Shown: in pieces, positions 24,185 through 33,688 of the stretch
How the letters are laid out: every line of letters begins with the position of its first letter
Position numbering within the stretch: position 1 is the first letter of the stretch
Source of the DNA: Clostridia bacterium
GTDB taxonomy: Bacteria > Bacillota > Clostridia > Christensenellales > Borkfalkiaceae
DNA: 64,000 nucleotides
Assembly: GCA_017466825.1 (NCBI GenBank)
Contig: JAFTTJ010000016.1
Location: 62,001 to 126,000 of the forward strand
Reading direction: 5' to 3'
Translations under genes and position numbers: made by a program
The notes under the pieces: model-generated
Databases searched by the model: none
Seen by the model: the letters and a program-made list of their open reading frames with translations, nothing else
Told to the model about the DNA's origin: nothing

Positions 24185-27100
24185 ATGAAAGTTAAAAAGA
24201 TTTTCAACTCAATACTTTTAATATGCTGTATTCTCTCGCTTTGTATGGCGGGGCTTATCGCTTGCGCTTCGGGTGAATTTATCCCCTTCGTTGAAGAAGA
24301 GCAAAAGAGCGGTCCGCAATTCGTTGAAGGCGCGCAAGACACCGTTTACGTCGACGATACCGTAGTACTACACAATTATATAGAGTACGACTACAACGAA
24401 GAATACAAAATCACTATGACTAGTGAAGACGGCGTAGTGCAGGATTTGACGAGAGAAGTTATTTGGTATAGCGAAGTGCCCGGCACGTTCACCTTGACGT
24501 ATACTTATTTGTCAGGTTGGAATCAAGGCTCTAATACCTTTACTATCCACGTAATTTACCCCGAACTCGAATTCCAATTCTCTCTTCAAAACAAGCCTTA
24601 TATGCAGGGCGACACTCTGGTTTTTGAAGACTACTTTGCGGATATGAACGTTTGGGCGTCTTTACCCAATACCGAAATCGCTATGGAAAGCGTTACGGTT
24701 GACGGCGAAACGATTAGTCTAGCAGGAGAAGAGAGTTACACCTTTACTTCCCGCTCCGACCATACCTTTAGGTTTTTCGCAAAGGCGGCTGACGGTCAGG
24801 TAGCCGAAGGTAGAGAAGTTATTTCTATAAAATATATAAACGAAGAAAAACTTAGCGAACTTGAAGCAAACGATATTTCGCTTGCAGGCGAACTCTACGT
24901 GGAAGACGACGGCGTTATAACCTTGCAAAACGGTATGTACGCAAACGGCAACAACGTTATATTGCAACGCGCAAACGGACCGCATAAATCGCCCTATATT
25001 GCGTATAACGGCGATTACGGAATAGGCAGTTACGTAAAAGTTGACTTCACGGGCAAAAATATGCCTATATTCTCTTTCTTTAGAGACGAATATTCGCAGA
25101 ATATGTTCGACGGCAGTAAGGGTATAGTGTTTACGGGCGGTTTAAAAAATAACAGCGGAGAGCCAAGCCACCCAACCCTTACTAACAGCGGAGTTTTGTA
25201 CGGACCTAACATGCTTCATAAACCCGACGAAGCGTTTAATACGATTTATAACGATACGGCGTATATTGCAGATAGCGTAAACAGCGGAGACGATCCGCAT
25301 CCCATAAGTTTACAAGGTTTAGTAGACGGCACTCGCTATAGAATGATGATAGGTTTTTCGGGTATTGAAGAGACTTCGGCAAACCATCTCTTTACCAAAG
25401 AGCCGACTAGCGCCGTAAGACTTGTACTCGATTGCGCCTTGATAAATTTAGACTCGATGGAAATCGTTACTAAATTTACTATGAGAACTTACGCTTTACA
25501 GGCGCTCGGCTTTGAAGACGTAATCCCCACCGATACTTTAAATAACGAATATTTCGTAGGCAATATCGTTTTATACGGCAACAACGGCGACCGCACGGTG
25601 ATAGATAAGGTTTATCCCGTAGTCGACACTAACGGGCTTTCAACTTTTGAAGAAGCCTTTGCCGAAGAGTTTGCTTACTCGCAGTTTAACGCAGGCGCTA
25701 AGACGTCGGTTTTAGGTTCGTCTTGCACTATAAAACTTGAAGATTATATTGACGTTGACTCTAATTACGTATTCTATTATACCGACGAAGAAGGCGTTCG
25801 CCACGACGTAGACGGCGAGTCTTTTACCTTGGATAAGGCGGGCAGTTACGTATTCTATTACACCAACGGCGAAAACTTGTGTTCTTCACTGCCGTTCTCG
25901 CTTATAAACGTAAGCGACTCGGTTAAAGATTGGCTTGCTACCGAAAATATCAAATTACACGGTATTGAAAGTATAACCGATTCTAAAGCGGTAACCTTAA
26001 AGGCAGGCACGGTACAGTTTGGGGCTAACTACCAAGGTCCTAACGCGGGCAACGTGATTGACCAAGCCTTCTTAGCGTTTGACGGCAATTACAGTTACAA
26101 CGACTTTATAGCCTTTGACTTTACGGGTAAAAACATGCCCGAAGTAGCGTTCTTTGCTCAAAATTATAACAACTCTATGTACTATCAAGACGGCGGTAAG
26201 CAAGGTATGGTATTCGTAAGCGGTATTACCAACGCCGACGGCTCGATTGATAAGAATATCCTTAAAAACGGCGACGACGGCGAAGGCGGTAGTTGTGTAA
26301 ACGTTCACAGCCCGTTCATGATAGACGACGCTCACGGCAACTGGCTCATGGAAGGCGGAGCAAAATACTCGGCTCTCGCTAGGGCAAATCTCGTAGACGG
26401 CAAGCATTATAGAGTAGTGCTCGGCTTTACCTACGAGCCCGTATATAATGCCGACGGCGTTACGGTTGACAGAATCGCGCCCAAAATGAATTGGTACTTG
26501 TATGACGTTGATACCAAAGAAGTCGTAGAACGCGGCTCGTTTGCGGCGTGGAACTGGTTTAACGGCTCTACTGCAAAAGTAAACTTCCTTTCTGCGGACG
26601 ACTTGTTCGGCTCAATCGTATTATACGGCAAGTTTGGTACGACTCTTAAAGTTGATAAAATCTACGGCGTGTTTGAAGACACCACTTTAGACGCTGTTGC
26701 AAGCGCTATAAACGGCGACAAGACCTTTACCGCAACCTTTAAAGATTTAAACGGCGACGTATTAAAGACGGTTAGCGGTATTACAACCGAACAAAAAGTT
26801 GCTTACGGCGACGGAATGCCTACCCCGTCGAGAAGCGAAGACTCTGCGTTTACTTACGATTACGTTTGGGATAAACCTTTGTCGCATATCGCTCAAGACA
26901 CAGTTTATAATTTGACGATAGCAGCAAAGCCTAAGGATAACGTAAGCACTTACAAAGCGCTCGTAAACGGCGCTACCATTAAACTCAACACGGGTTGGAT
27001 AGGTGACGGTGCAAACTATACACTCGGTCAAAATAACGGCGGTGGCGTAGACCAATCCTACTTTGCAATCGACGGCAATTATTCACTAAATACCTACGTA

Positions 27101-27661
27101 GCCTTTGACTTTACGGGCAAAAACATGCCTGAAATTGCCTTCTTTGCTAAAAACTACGACAAGTCTATGTATGCGGACGGCACTTCAAAGCAAGGTATAG
27201 TAGTCGTAACGGGGATTACCAAGTGGGACGGCACGTTAGGTTCGGGCGTAAACGGAAACGGAACGCAAATCAACTACGGCTTCCCGTATATGATACAAAA
27301 CGCTGCTAACGGTGAGTTTACCCAAGGCGCGTTTGCTTCGTCTAAACTCGGCAGAGCAAATCTCGTAGACGGCAAGCGTTATAGAGTAGTAATGGGCTTT
27401 ACGGGTAGCGATAAGGTATTGACACTCAACTGGCTCTTATACGACCTTGACCAAGGCGTAGTAGTGGAGCAAAGCAGTATGTCTACGCACGCTTTCTTCG
27501 ACGGAACTAACCCCAAAGTCGGCAATATGACTTTGGACGATTTAACGGGTTCAATCGTATTGTACGGTAAGTTCGGCGCAGAAACGTATATCGACAGATT
27601 CTGCGGTATTTACGAAAACTCGTCTATTGACGAAATCGTAACTGAATTAGATATGAACTGA
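24185..27661 (+). CDS. Large repeat-containing surface lipoprotein, 3 copies of an unrecognised domain
   Basis: A protein of 1158 residues with a lipoprotein signal peptide (GLIAC lipobox near residue 27). Two Ig-like beta segments follow, then three copies of an unrecognised ~220-residue domain centred on the motif [FD]FTGKN[ML]P at nucleotides ~25050, 26125 and 27112. Each ends with GSIVLYGKFG or a variant. Between copies are Ig-like and InlB-like beta segments. The first ATG (24176) is poorly spaced from AAGGA; the ATG at 24185, eight bases after it, is chosen. Likely anchored outside the membrane, binding a polymer; function inferred from domain repetition and locus. Confidence 0.75.
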   Translation: MKVKKIFNSILLICCILSLCMAGLIACASGEFIPFVEEEQKSGPQFVEGAQDTVYVDDTVVLHNYIEYDYNEEYKITMTSEDGVVQDLTREVIWYSEVPGTFTLTYTYLSGWNQGSNTFTIHVIYPELEFQFSLQNKPYMQGDTLVFEDYFADMNVWASLPNTEIAMESVTVDGETISLAGEESYTFTSRSDHTFRFFAKAADGQVAEGREVISIKYINEEKLSELEANDISLAGELYVEDDGVITLQNGMYANGNNVILQRANGPHKSPYIAYNGDYGIGSYVKVDFTGKNMPIFSFFRDEYSQNMFDGSKGIVFTGGLKNNSGEPSHPTLTNSGVLYGPNMLHKPDEAFNTIYNDTAYIADSVNSGDDPHPISLQGLVDGTRYRMMIGFSGIEETSANHLFTKEPTSAVRLVLDCALINLDSMEIVTKFTMRTYALQALGFEDVIPTDTLNNEYFVGNIVLYGNNGDRTVIDKVYPVVDTNGLSTFEEAFAEEFAYSQFNAGAKTSVLGSSCTIKLEDYIDVDSNYVFYYTDEEGVRHDVDGESFTLDKAGSYVFYYTNGENLCSSLPFSLINVSDSVKDWLATENIKLHGIESITDSKAVTLKAGTVQFGANYQGPNAGNVIDQAFLAFDGNYSYNDFIAFDFTGKNMPEVAFFAQNYNNSMYYQDGGKQGMVFVSGITNADGSIDKNILKNGDDGEGGSCVNVHSPFMIDDAHGNWLMEGGAKYSALARANLVDGKHYRVVLGFTYEPVYNADGVTVDRIAPKMNWYLYDVDTKEVVERGSFAAWNWFNGSTAKVNFLSADDLFGSIVLYGKFGTTLKVDKIYGVFEDTTLDAVASAINGDKTFTATFKDLNGDVLKTVSGITTEQKVAYGDGMPTPSRSEDSAFTYDYVWDKPLSHIAQDTVYNLTIAAKPKDNVSTYKALVNGATIKLNTGWIGDGANYTLGQNNGGGVDQSYFAIDGNYSLNTYVAFDFTGKNMPEIAFFAKNYDKSMYADGTSKQGIVVVTGITKWDGTLGSGVNGNGTQINYGFPYMIQNAANGEFTQGAFASSKLGRANLVDGKRYRVVMGFTGSDKVLTLNWLLYDLDQGVVVEQSSMSTHAFFDGTNPKVGNMTLDDLTGSIVLYGKFGAETYIDRFCGIYENSSIDEIVTELDMN

Positions 27662-27709
27662 TATTTTTCAGTCAAAAAATAAGATTTTTATTAAAGTAAG
27701 GAGGAAAAT

Positions 27710-30700
27710 ATGAAAAACTCATTAAAAGTATTGCTTGGTATTTTACTTTCGCTCTGCTTAGTGATGGCTATTTCGTGCGTGCAGCAAGATCCTGAATCAG
27801 ACGTTACTCCGCCCGAATCTGAAAGCATAGTAGAGAGTGAAACGCAATCAACCCCCGCGCAAACTTTTGCGATTACTTTCGTTGATTACGACGATACGCT
27901 TATTAGTTCGGCTCAATACGAACTCGGCGCAACCGTAGTAGCACCCGAAAACCCCGTAAGAGAAGCGGACGAAACTTACTCTTACGAATTTGCAGGTTGG
28001 GATAGCGCAGTCGTAGCAGTAGACGGCGAAAAGACGTATAAAGCGACTTATACGCCGACTTATATCGAATATACGGTTAAGTTCGTCGACGAAGAAGGCA
28101 ACGAAATCGCTAGCGCAACTTACCACTACGGCGACGTAGTAGAAGCCCCTGCATTCCCCGTCGTTACCCCCGACGCAGTCGGTTACGACGAATATTCTTG
28201 GGACGCAGAGATCGTAGCGGTTGACGGCGACGCAACTTATACCAGAATTAAAAAATTCGTATATATCGACTATACCGTAACCTTCCTTGACGGCAACGGC
28301 GATTTAATTAGCGAAGCAACCTACCATTACGGCGACGAGGTAGCAGAACCCGCAGCGCCTGCAAAAGAACCCGACGAAACTTACACCTACGAATTTGCAG
28401 GTTGGGACAATGCGGTAGTAGCAGTTGACGGAAACGCAACTTATACCGCAACTTATACGCCGACTTATATCGAATATACGGTTAAGTTTGTCGACGAAGA
28501 AGGCAACGAAATCGCTAGCGCAACTTACCACTACGGCGACACGGTAGTAGCGCCCGCATTCCCCGTCGTTACCCCCGACGCAGTCGGTTACGACGAATAT
28601 TCTTGGGACGCTGAAATCGTAATGGTTACTGCAAACGCAACTTATACCAGAATTAAAAAATTCGTATATATCGACTATACCGTAACCTTCCTTGACGAAA
28701 ACGGCTATTTAATTAGTGAAGCAACCTACCATTACGGCGACGCGGTAGAAGAACCCGAAGCGCCTGCAAAAGATGCGGACGAAACTTACACCTACGAATT
28801 TGCAGGTTGGGACAATCCGGTAGTAGCAGTTGACGGAAACGCAACTTATACCGCAACTTATAATCCCGTTTATATCGATTATACCGTTAGATTCGTCAAC
28901 TACGACGGCTCTATACTCAGCGAAAAAACCTATCACTATGGCGATAGCATTGAAGTATATGACGGTATCCCCGTAAGAGCGGACGACGAATTTTTAACTT
29001 ACGAATTTGCAGGTTGGGATAGACAAATTTTAGAGGTTGACAGTAGCCTTGATTATACTGCTATTTACACCGCAAACGATAAAGACGGATATTCTTCGCA
29101 TGGCATAAGAGTTGAAAACGGCGCAATCGTTTTAAGCGCAGGTACTATTGGTAACGGCGCAAACTATACCAAAGGTCAAAACGCAGCTGAAGGAGCAACC
29201 GTAAGTCAGTCTTACTTTGCAATTGACGGCGAATACGGTTTAGGCGATTTCGTAGCGTTTGACTTTACGGGTAAAAACATGCCTGAAGTAATGTTCTTTG
29301 CTAAAAATTACGACGAAAGTATGTATTATAGCGAAGGCAAGAAAGGCGTAGTAGTTGCAAGCGGTATTACCCTTTGGGACGGAACTACTGGCTCTGCTCA
29401 AACAAGCAACACAATGGTTGGCGTTTCAGGTCCTTTCGGCGCGTATTTTGAAGGCGCGGCAGCGCCTCACGGCGGTAATATGCTCAGTGACTTTGACGCT
29501 CAGCTTGCAAGAGCAAATCTCGTAGACGGTAAGCAATATAGAGTTATAATTGGTATCGTTGAATCGGGCGACCATAGAGCGTTCTCGTTAAAATATATGC
29601 TTTACAATATAACTGACGACGTTTTGATAGAAGAAGCAACTCAAACTTCTTGGAATTTCTATACGGGCGCTAATGAAGAAGTTGGCAACTTGACCTTAAA
29701 CGATTTAGTTGGCTCGATAGTTCTCTACGGCAAATTCGGTACGGCTTGTACTATTGACAAACTTTACGGCGTTTACGACGATATCGATTACTACACCATT
29801 AAAAACGGCATTGGCAAGACTTATAGCGTAACCTTTAAGGGCTTAGACGGCGAAGAATTAGAAAAGGTTGACCTTGCATTTGGCAAAATCCCCGCATTTG
29901 ACGGCGAACTCCCCGAATGTACTATACCCGACGACGAATATTTCACTTATTCTTACGGATGGAATAGCGAATTTGCCCCCGTTACTGGAGACGTTGAATA
30001 TTCACTCGTGCTTATTTCTAAAGTAAAGGACGGCGTTCCTGCCCACAATATTAGTTCTAACGGCGAAAATCTCGTATTAAACGCAGGTTCAATCGGTGAC
30101 GACGCAAGTTATGCCAAGGGTGAACAAGAAAGAGGTTACGTAGATCAAGCGTACTTCGCTATTGACGGCGAATACGGTTTAGACACTTACGTAGCGTTTG
30201 ACTTTACGGGTAAAAACTTACCTGAGGTTGCTTTCTTTGCAAAAAATTACGACAATTCTATGTACGCAGACGGTACTAATAAAGAAGGTATCGTTGTCAT
30301 AACGGGTATAACTACTTGGGAAGGTGGATTAGATACCGGTATAAGAGGAAACGGCACGGATATGTATTTTGGACACCCATACATGGTTCAAGATGCAAGT
30401 GCAAACAGCTTTATCCACAGCAGACCTGAAAGCCCTGCAATTGCGCGCGCAAACCTTGTAGACGGAACTCATTATAGAATAATAATGGGCTTTGTAGCAG
30501 GAAGTGGACATGGCGCAAACGGTATAACCCTTCAATGGCAATTATATAACCTTGATACCGATACCGTTGTAGAAGAGGCGTCTGCTGGTTCTTATAACTT
30601 CTTCACAGGCTCAAACGAATCAGTTGGAAATAAAACGTTAAGCGATTTAGTTGGATCTATCGTATTATACGGTAAATTCGGTACTCCTTGTACTATTGAT

Positions 30701-31699
30701 AAACTTCACGGCGTATATGAAAACGCTACTATTGAAGGCATTTCAAACGGCTTAAACGGCGCAACTTATACCGTAACCTTTAAAGACGATAAGGGTAACG
30801 TTTTAGAAACTAAAGAAGAAGTAGCCTTTGGCGCAACCGTTGAATTTAGCGGAACAATGCCAACTCCCCCTGCTTCGACTACTTTGTTAGATTACGCTTA
30901 CGCATGGGATAAGGAGCTTGCTCCTATTTACGGAGATACCGTTTATACTTTAAAAGTCGTTTCAATCGCAAAGAGTGGTTATACGGCTTATAACGTTACT
31001 GAAAACGGCGACCAAATTGTTTTAGGTGCTGGCAATATCGGTGCAGGCGCAGACTATACAAAAGGTCAAAATGCAGGTGGCTCTATAACACAATCATATC
31101 TTGCGTTTGACGGAGAATATAGTTTTAACGATTATATCGTATTTGATTTTACTGGTAAAAACATGCCCGAAGTAATGTTCTTTGCTAAAAATTACGACGA
31201 AAGTATGTATTATACCGCAGGTAAGCAAGGCGTGGTAGTAGCAAGCGGTATCACCCTTTGGAACGGAACTACTGGCTCTGCTCAAACAAACAACACAATG
31301 GTCGGCGTTTCAGGTCCTTTCGGCGCATATTTTGAATCCGCAGCAGCGCCTCACGGCGGTAACATGCTCAGCGACTTTAGCGCTCAGCTTGCAAGAGCAA
31401 ACCTTGTAGACGGCGTTCAGTACAGAATTATAATGGGTATTGTTAAAAACGGTTCTGCAACGTTCGATTTAAAATACATGCTTTACGATTTAACTAACGG
31501 TGCAGTAGTAGAAGAAGTAACTAAAACTTCTTGGGCATTCTTCACAGGTTCAAACGGAGATGTTGCCAACTTGACCTTAGACGATTTAGTAGGTTCTATC
31601 GTACTCTACGGTAAATTTAACGCTACTTGTACTATTGATAAACTTCACGGCGTAGAACGCGATACTTACGAAAACGTAGTAGCAAAATATACCGCGTAA
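27710..31699 (+). CDS. Large InlB-repeat surface lipoprotein with 3 copies of the unrecognised domain
   Basis: A protein of 1329 residues with a lipobox (MAISC). After a Ser/Glu/Thr-rich linker come six Listeria-Bacteroides/InlB-type beta repeats (residues ~50-460, each with YxFAGWD and TYHYGD). Repeat pairs 2-3 and 4-5 are duplicated at DNA level with a 405-bp period. Three copies of the ~220-residue domain (FTGKN at ~29268, 30206, 31154) follow, separated by single InlB-like repeats. TAAGGAGGAAAAT precedes the ATG. InlB-like repeats are stalk or adhesion modules in other bacteria; here they probably project the binding domains. Ligand unknown. Confidence 0.78.
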   Translation: MKNSLKVLLGILLSLCLVMAISCVQQDPESDVTPPESESIVESETQSTPAQTFAITFVDYDDTLISSAQYELGATVVAPENPVREADETYSYEFAGWDSAVVAVDGEKTYKATYTPTYIEYTVKFVDEEGNEIASATYHYGDVVEAPAFPVVTPDAVGYDEYSWDAEIVAVDGDATYTRIKKFVYIDYTVTFLDGNGDLISEATYHYGDEVAEPAAPAKEPDETYTYEFAGWDNAVVAVDGNATYTATYTPTYIEYTVKFVDEEGNEIASATYHYGDTVVAPAFPVVTPDAVGYDEYSWDAEIVMVTANATYTRIKKFVYIDYTVTFLDENGYLISEATYHYGDAVEEPEAPAKDADETYTYEFAGWDNPVVAVDGNATYTATYNPVYIDYTVRFVNYDGSILSEKTYHYGDSIEVYDGIPVRADDEFLTYEFAGWDRQILEVDSSLDYTAIYTANDKDGYSSHGIRVENGAIVLSAGTIGNGANYTKGQNAAEGATVSQSYFAIDGEYGLGDFVAFDFTGKNMPEVMFFAKNYDESMYYSEGKKGVVVASGITLWDGTTGSAQTSNTMVGVSGPFGAYFEGAAAPHGGNMLSDFDAQLARANLVDGKQYRVIIGIVESGDHRAFSLKYMLYNITDDVLIEEATQTSWNFYTGANEEVGNLTLNDLVGSIVLYGKFGTACTIDKLYGVYDDIDYYTIKNGIGKTYSVTFKGLDGEELEKVDLAFGKIPAFDGELPECTIPDDEYFTYSYGWNSEFAPVTGDVEYSLVLISKVKDGVPAHNISSNGENLVLNAGSIGDDASYAKGEQERGYVDQAYFAIDGEYGLDTYVAFDFTGKNLPEVAFFAKNYDNSMYADGTNKEGIVVITGITTWEGGLDTGIRGNGTDMYFGHPYMVQDASANSFIHSRPESPAIARANLVDGTHYRIIMGFVAGSGHGANGITLQWQLYNLDTDTVVEEASAGSYNFFTGSNESVGNKTLSDLVGSIVLYGKFGTPCTIDKLHGVYENATIEGISNGLNGATYTVTFKDDKGNVLETKEEVAFGATVEFSGTMPTPPASTTLLDYAYAWDKELAPIYGDTVYTLKVVSIAKSGYTAYNVTENGDQIVLGAGNIGAGADYTKGQNAGGSITQSYLAFDGEYSFNDYIVFDFTGKNMPEVMFFAKNYDESMYYTAGKQGVVVASGITLWNGTTGSAQTNNTMVGVSGPFGAYFESAAAPHGGNMLSDFSAQLARANLVDGVQYRIIMGIVKNGSATFDLKYMLYDLTNGAVVEEVTKTSWAFFTGSNGDVANLTLDDLVGSIVLYGKFNATCTIDKLHGVERDTYENVVAKYTA

Positions 31700-31739
31700 G
31701 TTTTTACGCTAATTAAAGCAAATTAAAACCTAAAACTTA

Positions 31740-31766
31740 AGTCGGTAGCCCCAAAGGCTACCGACT
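31740..31766 (+). promoter_or_regulatory. Strong intercistronic hairpin
   Basis: AGTCGGTAGCC pairs with GGCTACCGACT over a CCAAA loop, a perfect 11-bp stem with no T run. Placed between the second giant lipoprotein and the next gene; could be a partial terminator, processing site or mRNA stabiliser. Confidence 0.45.
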
Positions 31767-31870
31767 GAAAGGGTTTTATAAAAGACCAAAACCAAAATCA
31801 GTTTTAGCGCAAAGCGTAAAATAGTTGCGCTAACTCGCTAAAATCAAACGACTTTATTTTTAAGGAAATT

Positions 31871-33481
31871 ATGAAAAAGATAAGATATTTTCTTCTCGCT
31901 TTACTTATGTTAACGACGACGGTTTTCGGCGCGTCGTGCCAAACGGGCTTGTACGAGTCTGAAATCCCCGATTACTCGGCGTATACCGACGAGTTTGATT
32001 TTTACGGATATCATTCCCTTCACAACGGCACTTACTACGTGGACGACGTAGAATATAGCGTAGGCGAGAGTTTTTTGACAATCGAACAATACCAAATGTA
32101 TAAAGACGTTGGTATGACGATTGCTTTTCCGCAATCGGTTTTAAAAATTCGCGGTGAAAAAGGCGCGGCTTTTGGTGACGAATTAAGCCAAGCAACCTTT
32201 TATGAAGACCGCGCAAAGGACTGGGAAAAGGCTAAGGTCGAAATCGACAAATTAGTGTCGGTTGGCATTGAAAAGACAATTCTCTATGACGAAGACCTTT
32301 CTTGGCTTGCGTTAAGTGGTTATACTGATTACAATATTGAAGGCATTATAGGCGAAGGAAAGCAGTTTGCTACGCAAGACGACTTAGACGAATACGTTTA
32401 CAAGTTAATTCAGCCGTACTTAGGTTATAAAGGCGTTTACGGCGTTACGCTTGCAGACGAACCGAGATATATAGCCGTAAAAGCTTACGGCCAAGTTTAT
32501 AATGCAATTCATAGGGTTGCAAAGGCGCATGATGCGGAAATATACGTTGACTATAACTTAAACCCCTTAAACCTTACCGCTCTAGTAAACCGCGAATACT
32601 ATCCTACGGTTGAAGGCACGGCGGCAATACCTGAAAATGGTTACGTCGATTTTGACGACGCTTTCGTCCGTTATAAAAAGTACGTTCAAGACTTTTTAGA
32701 CTCTTTAAACCCAACGGCTATTCAATACGACGACTATCCCCTTCGCACCAGCGGGCTTATGGCTTCGTATATACCTTGCTTGCAATACGTTGCAGGGGTT
32801 GCAAGGGATAGAAATATTGATTTCCATATGGTAACTCAAAGTTTCGGTATGGATTCTGAGGGCTCTAAATCAATGCGTAAAGTCGACGAAAACGGCGCAA
32901 GATGGCTCAACAATATGCTTATAGGCTTTGGGGTTAGAGAAATTTCCTACTTTACCTACTTTGCCCGCACCGAGAGCAAGACGGACGGCGAGTCTTTCAT
33001 AGACTATCAAGATTATTCGTTTATAGACTATTACGGCAATAAAACCCGTATGTACGACGTTATGAAAGAAGTTATCGCAGGCAATAAAAAGTTTGCGCCT
33101 ACCGTTTTGCAGTTCGACTACGTAAAGAGCGGAGTTTTTACTAAACTTCCTATGGATACCGACACGGGGCACTTACAGTACGTATCGACTAACGACCAAA
33201 CTTATACTAAGGTAAAGAGCGTTGAAGTAAACAAAGAATGCGCTATGGTAAACGAACTTTACGACGACGAAAACGACAGATATATGTATATGGCAATGAA
33301 TATCGTAAACCCCGAAGTAAAGGGCAGTACGGCATATCAAACCATTACTTTAGAATTTGCTAACGAATATAGATACGCGCTCGTTTATAAAGACGGTGAG
33401 CGCAGTCTTTACAGGTTAGACGGCAACAAATTGAGCGTAAAAGGCGCAGCGGGCGACGCTTCGTTTATTATTCCCTTTTAA
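31871..33481 (+). CDS. Glycoside-hydrolase-like lipoprotein, unrecognised family, paralogue 2
   Basis: A 536-residue protein with a lipobox (FGASC, Cys near residue 23). The rest shares the ordered motifs of the cytosolic gene at 22693: VYGVTLADEP near residue 192, TAIQYDDYPLR near 290, MVTQSFG, NNMLIGFGVREISYFTYFAR. It also resembles the C-terminal 470 residues of the 33689 protein closely, including the start SAYTDEFDFYGYHS. TAAGGAAATT precedes the ATG. This would be a membrane-anchored enzyme acting on the polymer outside the cell. Catalytic roles are inferred. Confidence 0.75.
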   Translation: MKKIRYFLLALLMLTTTVFGASCQTGLYESEIPDYSAYTDEFDFYGYHSLHNGTYYVDDVEYSVGESFLTIEQYQMYKDVGMTIAFPQSVLKIRGEKGAAFGDELSQATFYEDRAKDWEKAKVEIDKLVSVGIEKTILYDEDLSWLALSGYTDYNIEGIIGEGKQFATQDDLDEYVYKLIQPYLGYKGVYGVTLADEPRYIAVKAYGQVYNAIHRVAKAHDAEIYVDYNLNPLNLTALVNREYYPTVEGTAAIPENGYVDFDDAFVRYKKYVQDFLDSLNPTAIQYDDYPLRTSGLMASYIPCLQYVAGVARDRNIDFHMVTQSFGMDSEGSKSMRKVDENGARWLNNMLIGFGVREISYFTYFARTESKTDGESFIDYQDYSFIDYYGNKTRMYDVMKEVIAGNKKFAPTVLQFDYVKSGVFTKLPMDTDTGHLQYVSTNDQTYTKVKSVEVNKECAMVNELYDDENDRYMYMAMNIVNPEVKGSTAYQTITLEFANEYRYALVYKDGERSLYRLDGNKLSVKGAAGDASFIIPF

Positions 33482-33530
33482 TTTGTCACTATAAATTCAT
33501 AGTATAAACCCAAAAAGGTGGAGAAGTTTT

Positions 33531-33677
33531 ATGAAAAGTTATTTAAAAAATGCAACTGAAAAAAAGGCGTATTTAACGCCTGTACTACAATTCGTTATAC
33601 ACGATTGCGAAATAGAATGTAATTCTTCTTTCGAGTCTAAAGATAACGATTTTGGCGCAAATGAATTTAATCAATAA
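33531..33677 (+). CDS. Small protein of 48 residues, function unknown
   Basis: The ATG at 33531 has AGGTGGAGAAGTTTT upstream, and the stop overlaps the Shine-Dalgarno (TAAGGAG) of the giant gene at 33689, so it belongs to the same transcript. The product starts basic (MKSYLKNATEKKAYLTP), has a short beta-like stretch (VLQFVIHDCEIEC) with two Cys, and ends acidic with DNDFGANEF. It has no signal peptide. I recognise no named family; gut Clostridia carry many such short, Cys-poor, acidic-tailed ORFs. A peptide precursor is possible, but no modification enzyme is nearby. Confidence 0.55.
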   Translation: MKSYLKNATEKKAYLTPVLQFVIHDCEIECNSSFESKDNDFGANEFNQ

Positions 33678-33688
33678 GGAGCAGGACG

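Noticed and set aside
28060..28860. CRISPR-like direct repeats
   Set aside because: The repetition is in-frame coding sequence of InlB-like domains with a 405-bp period, not short repeats with unique spacers.
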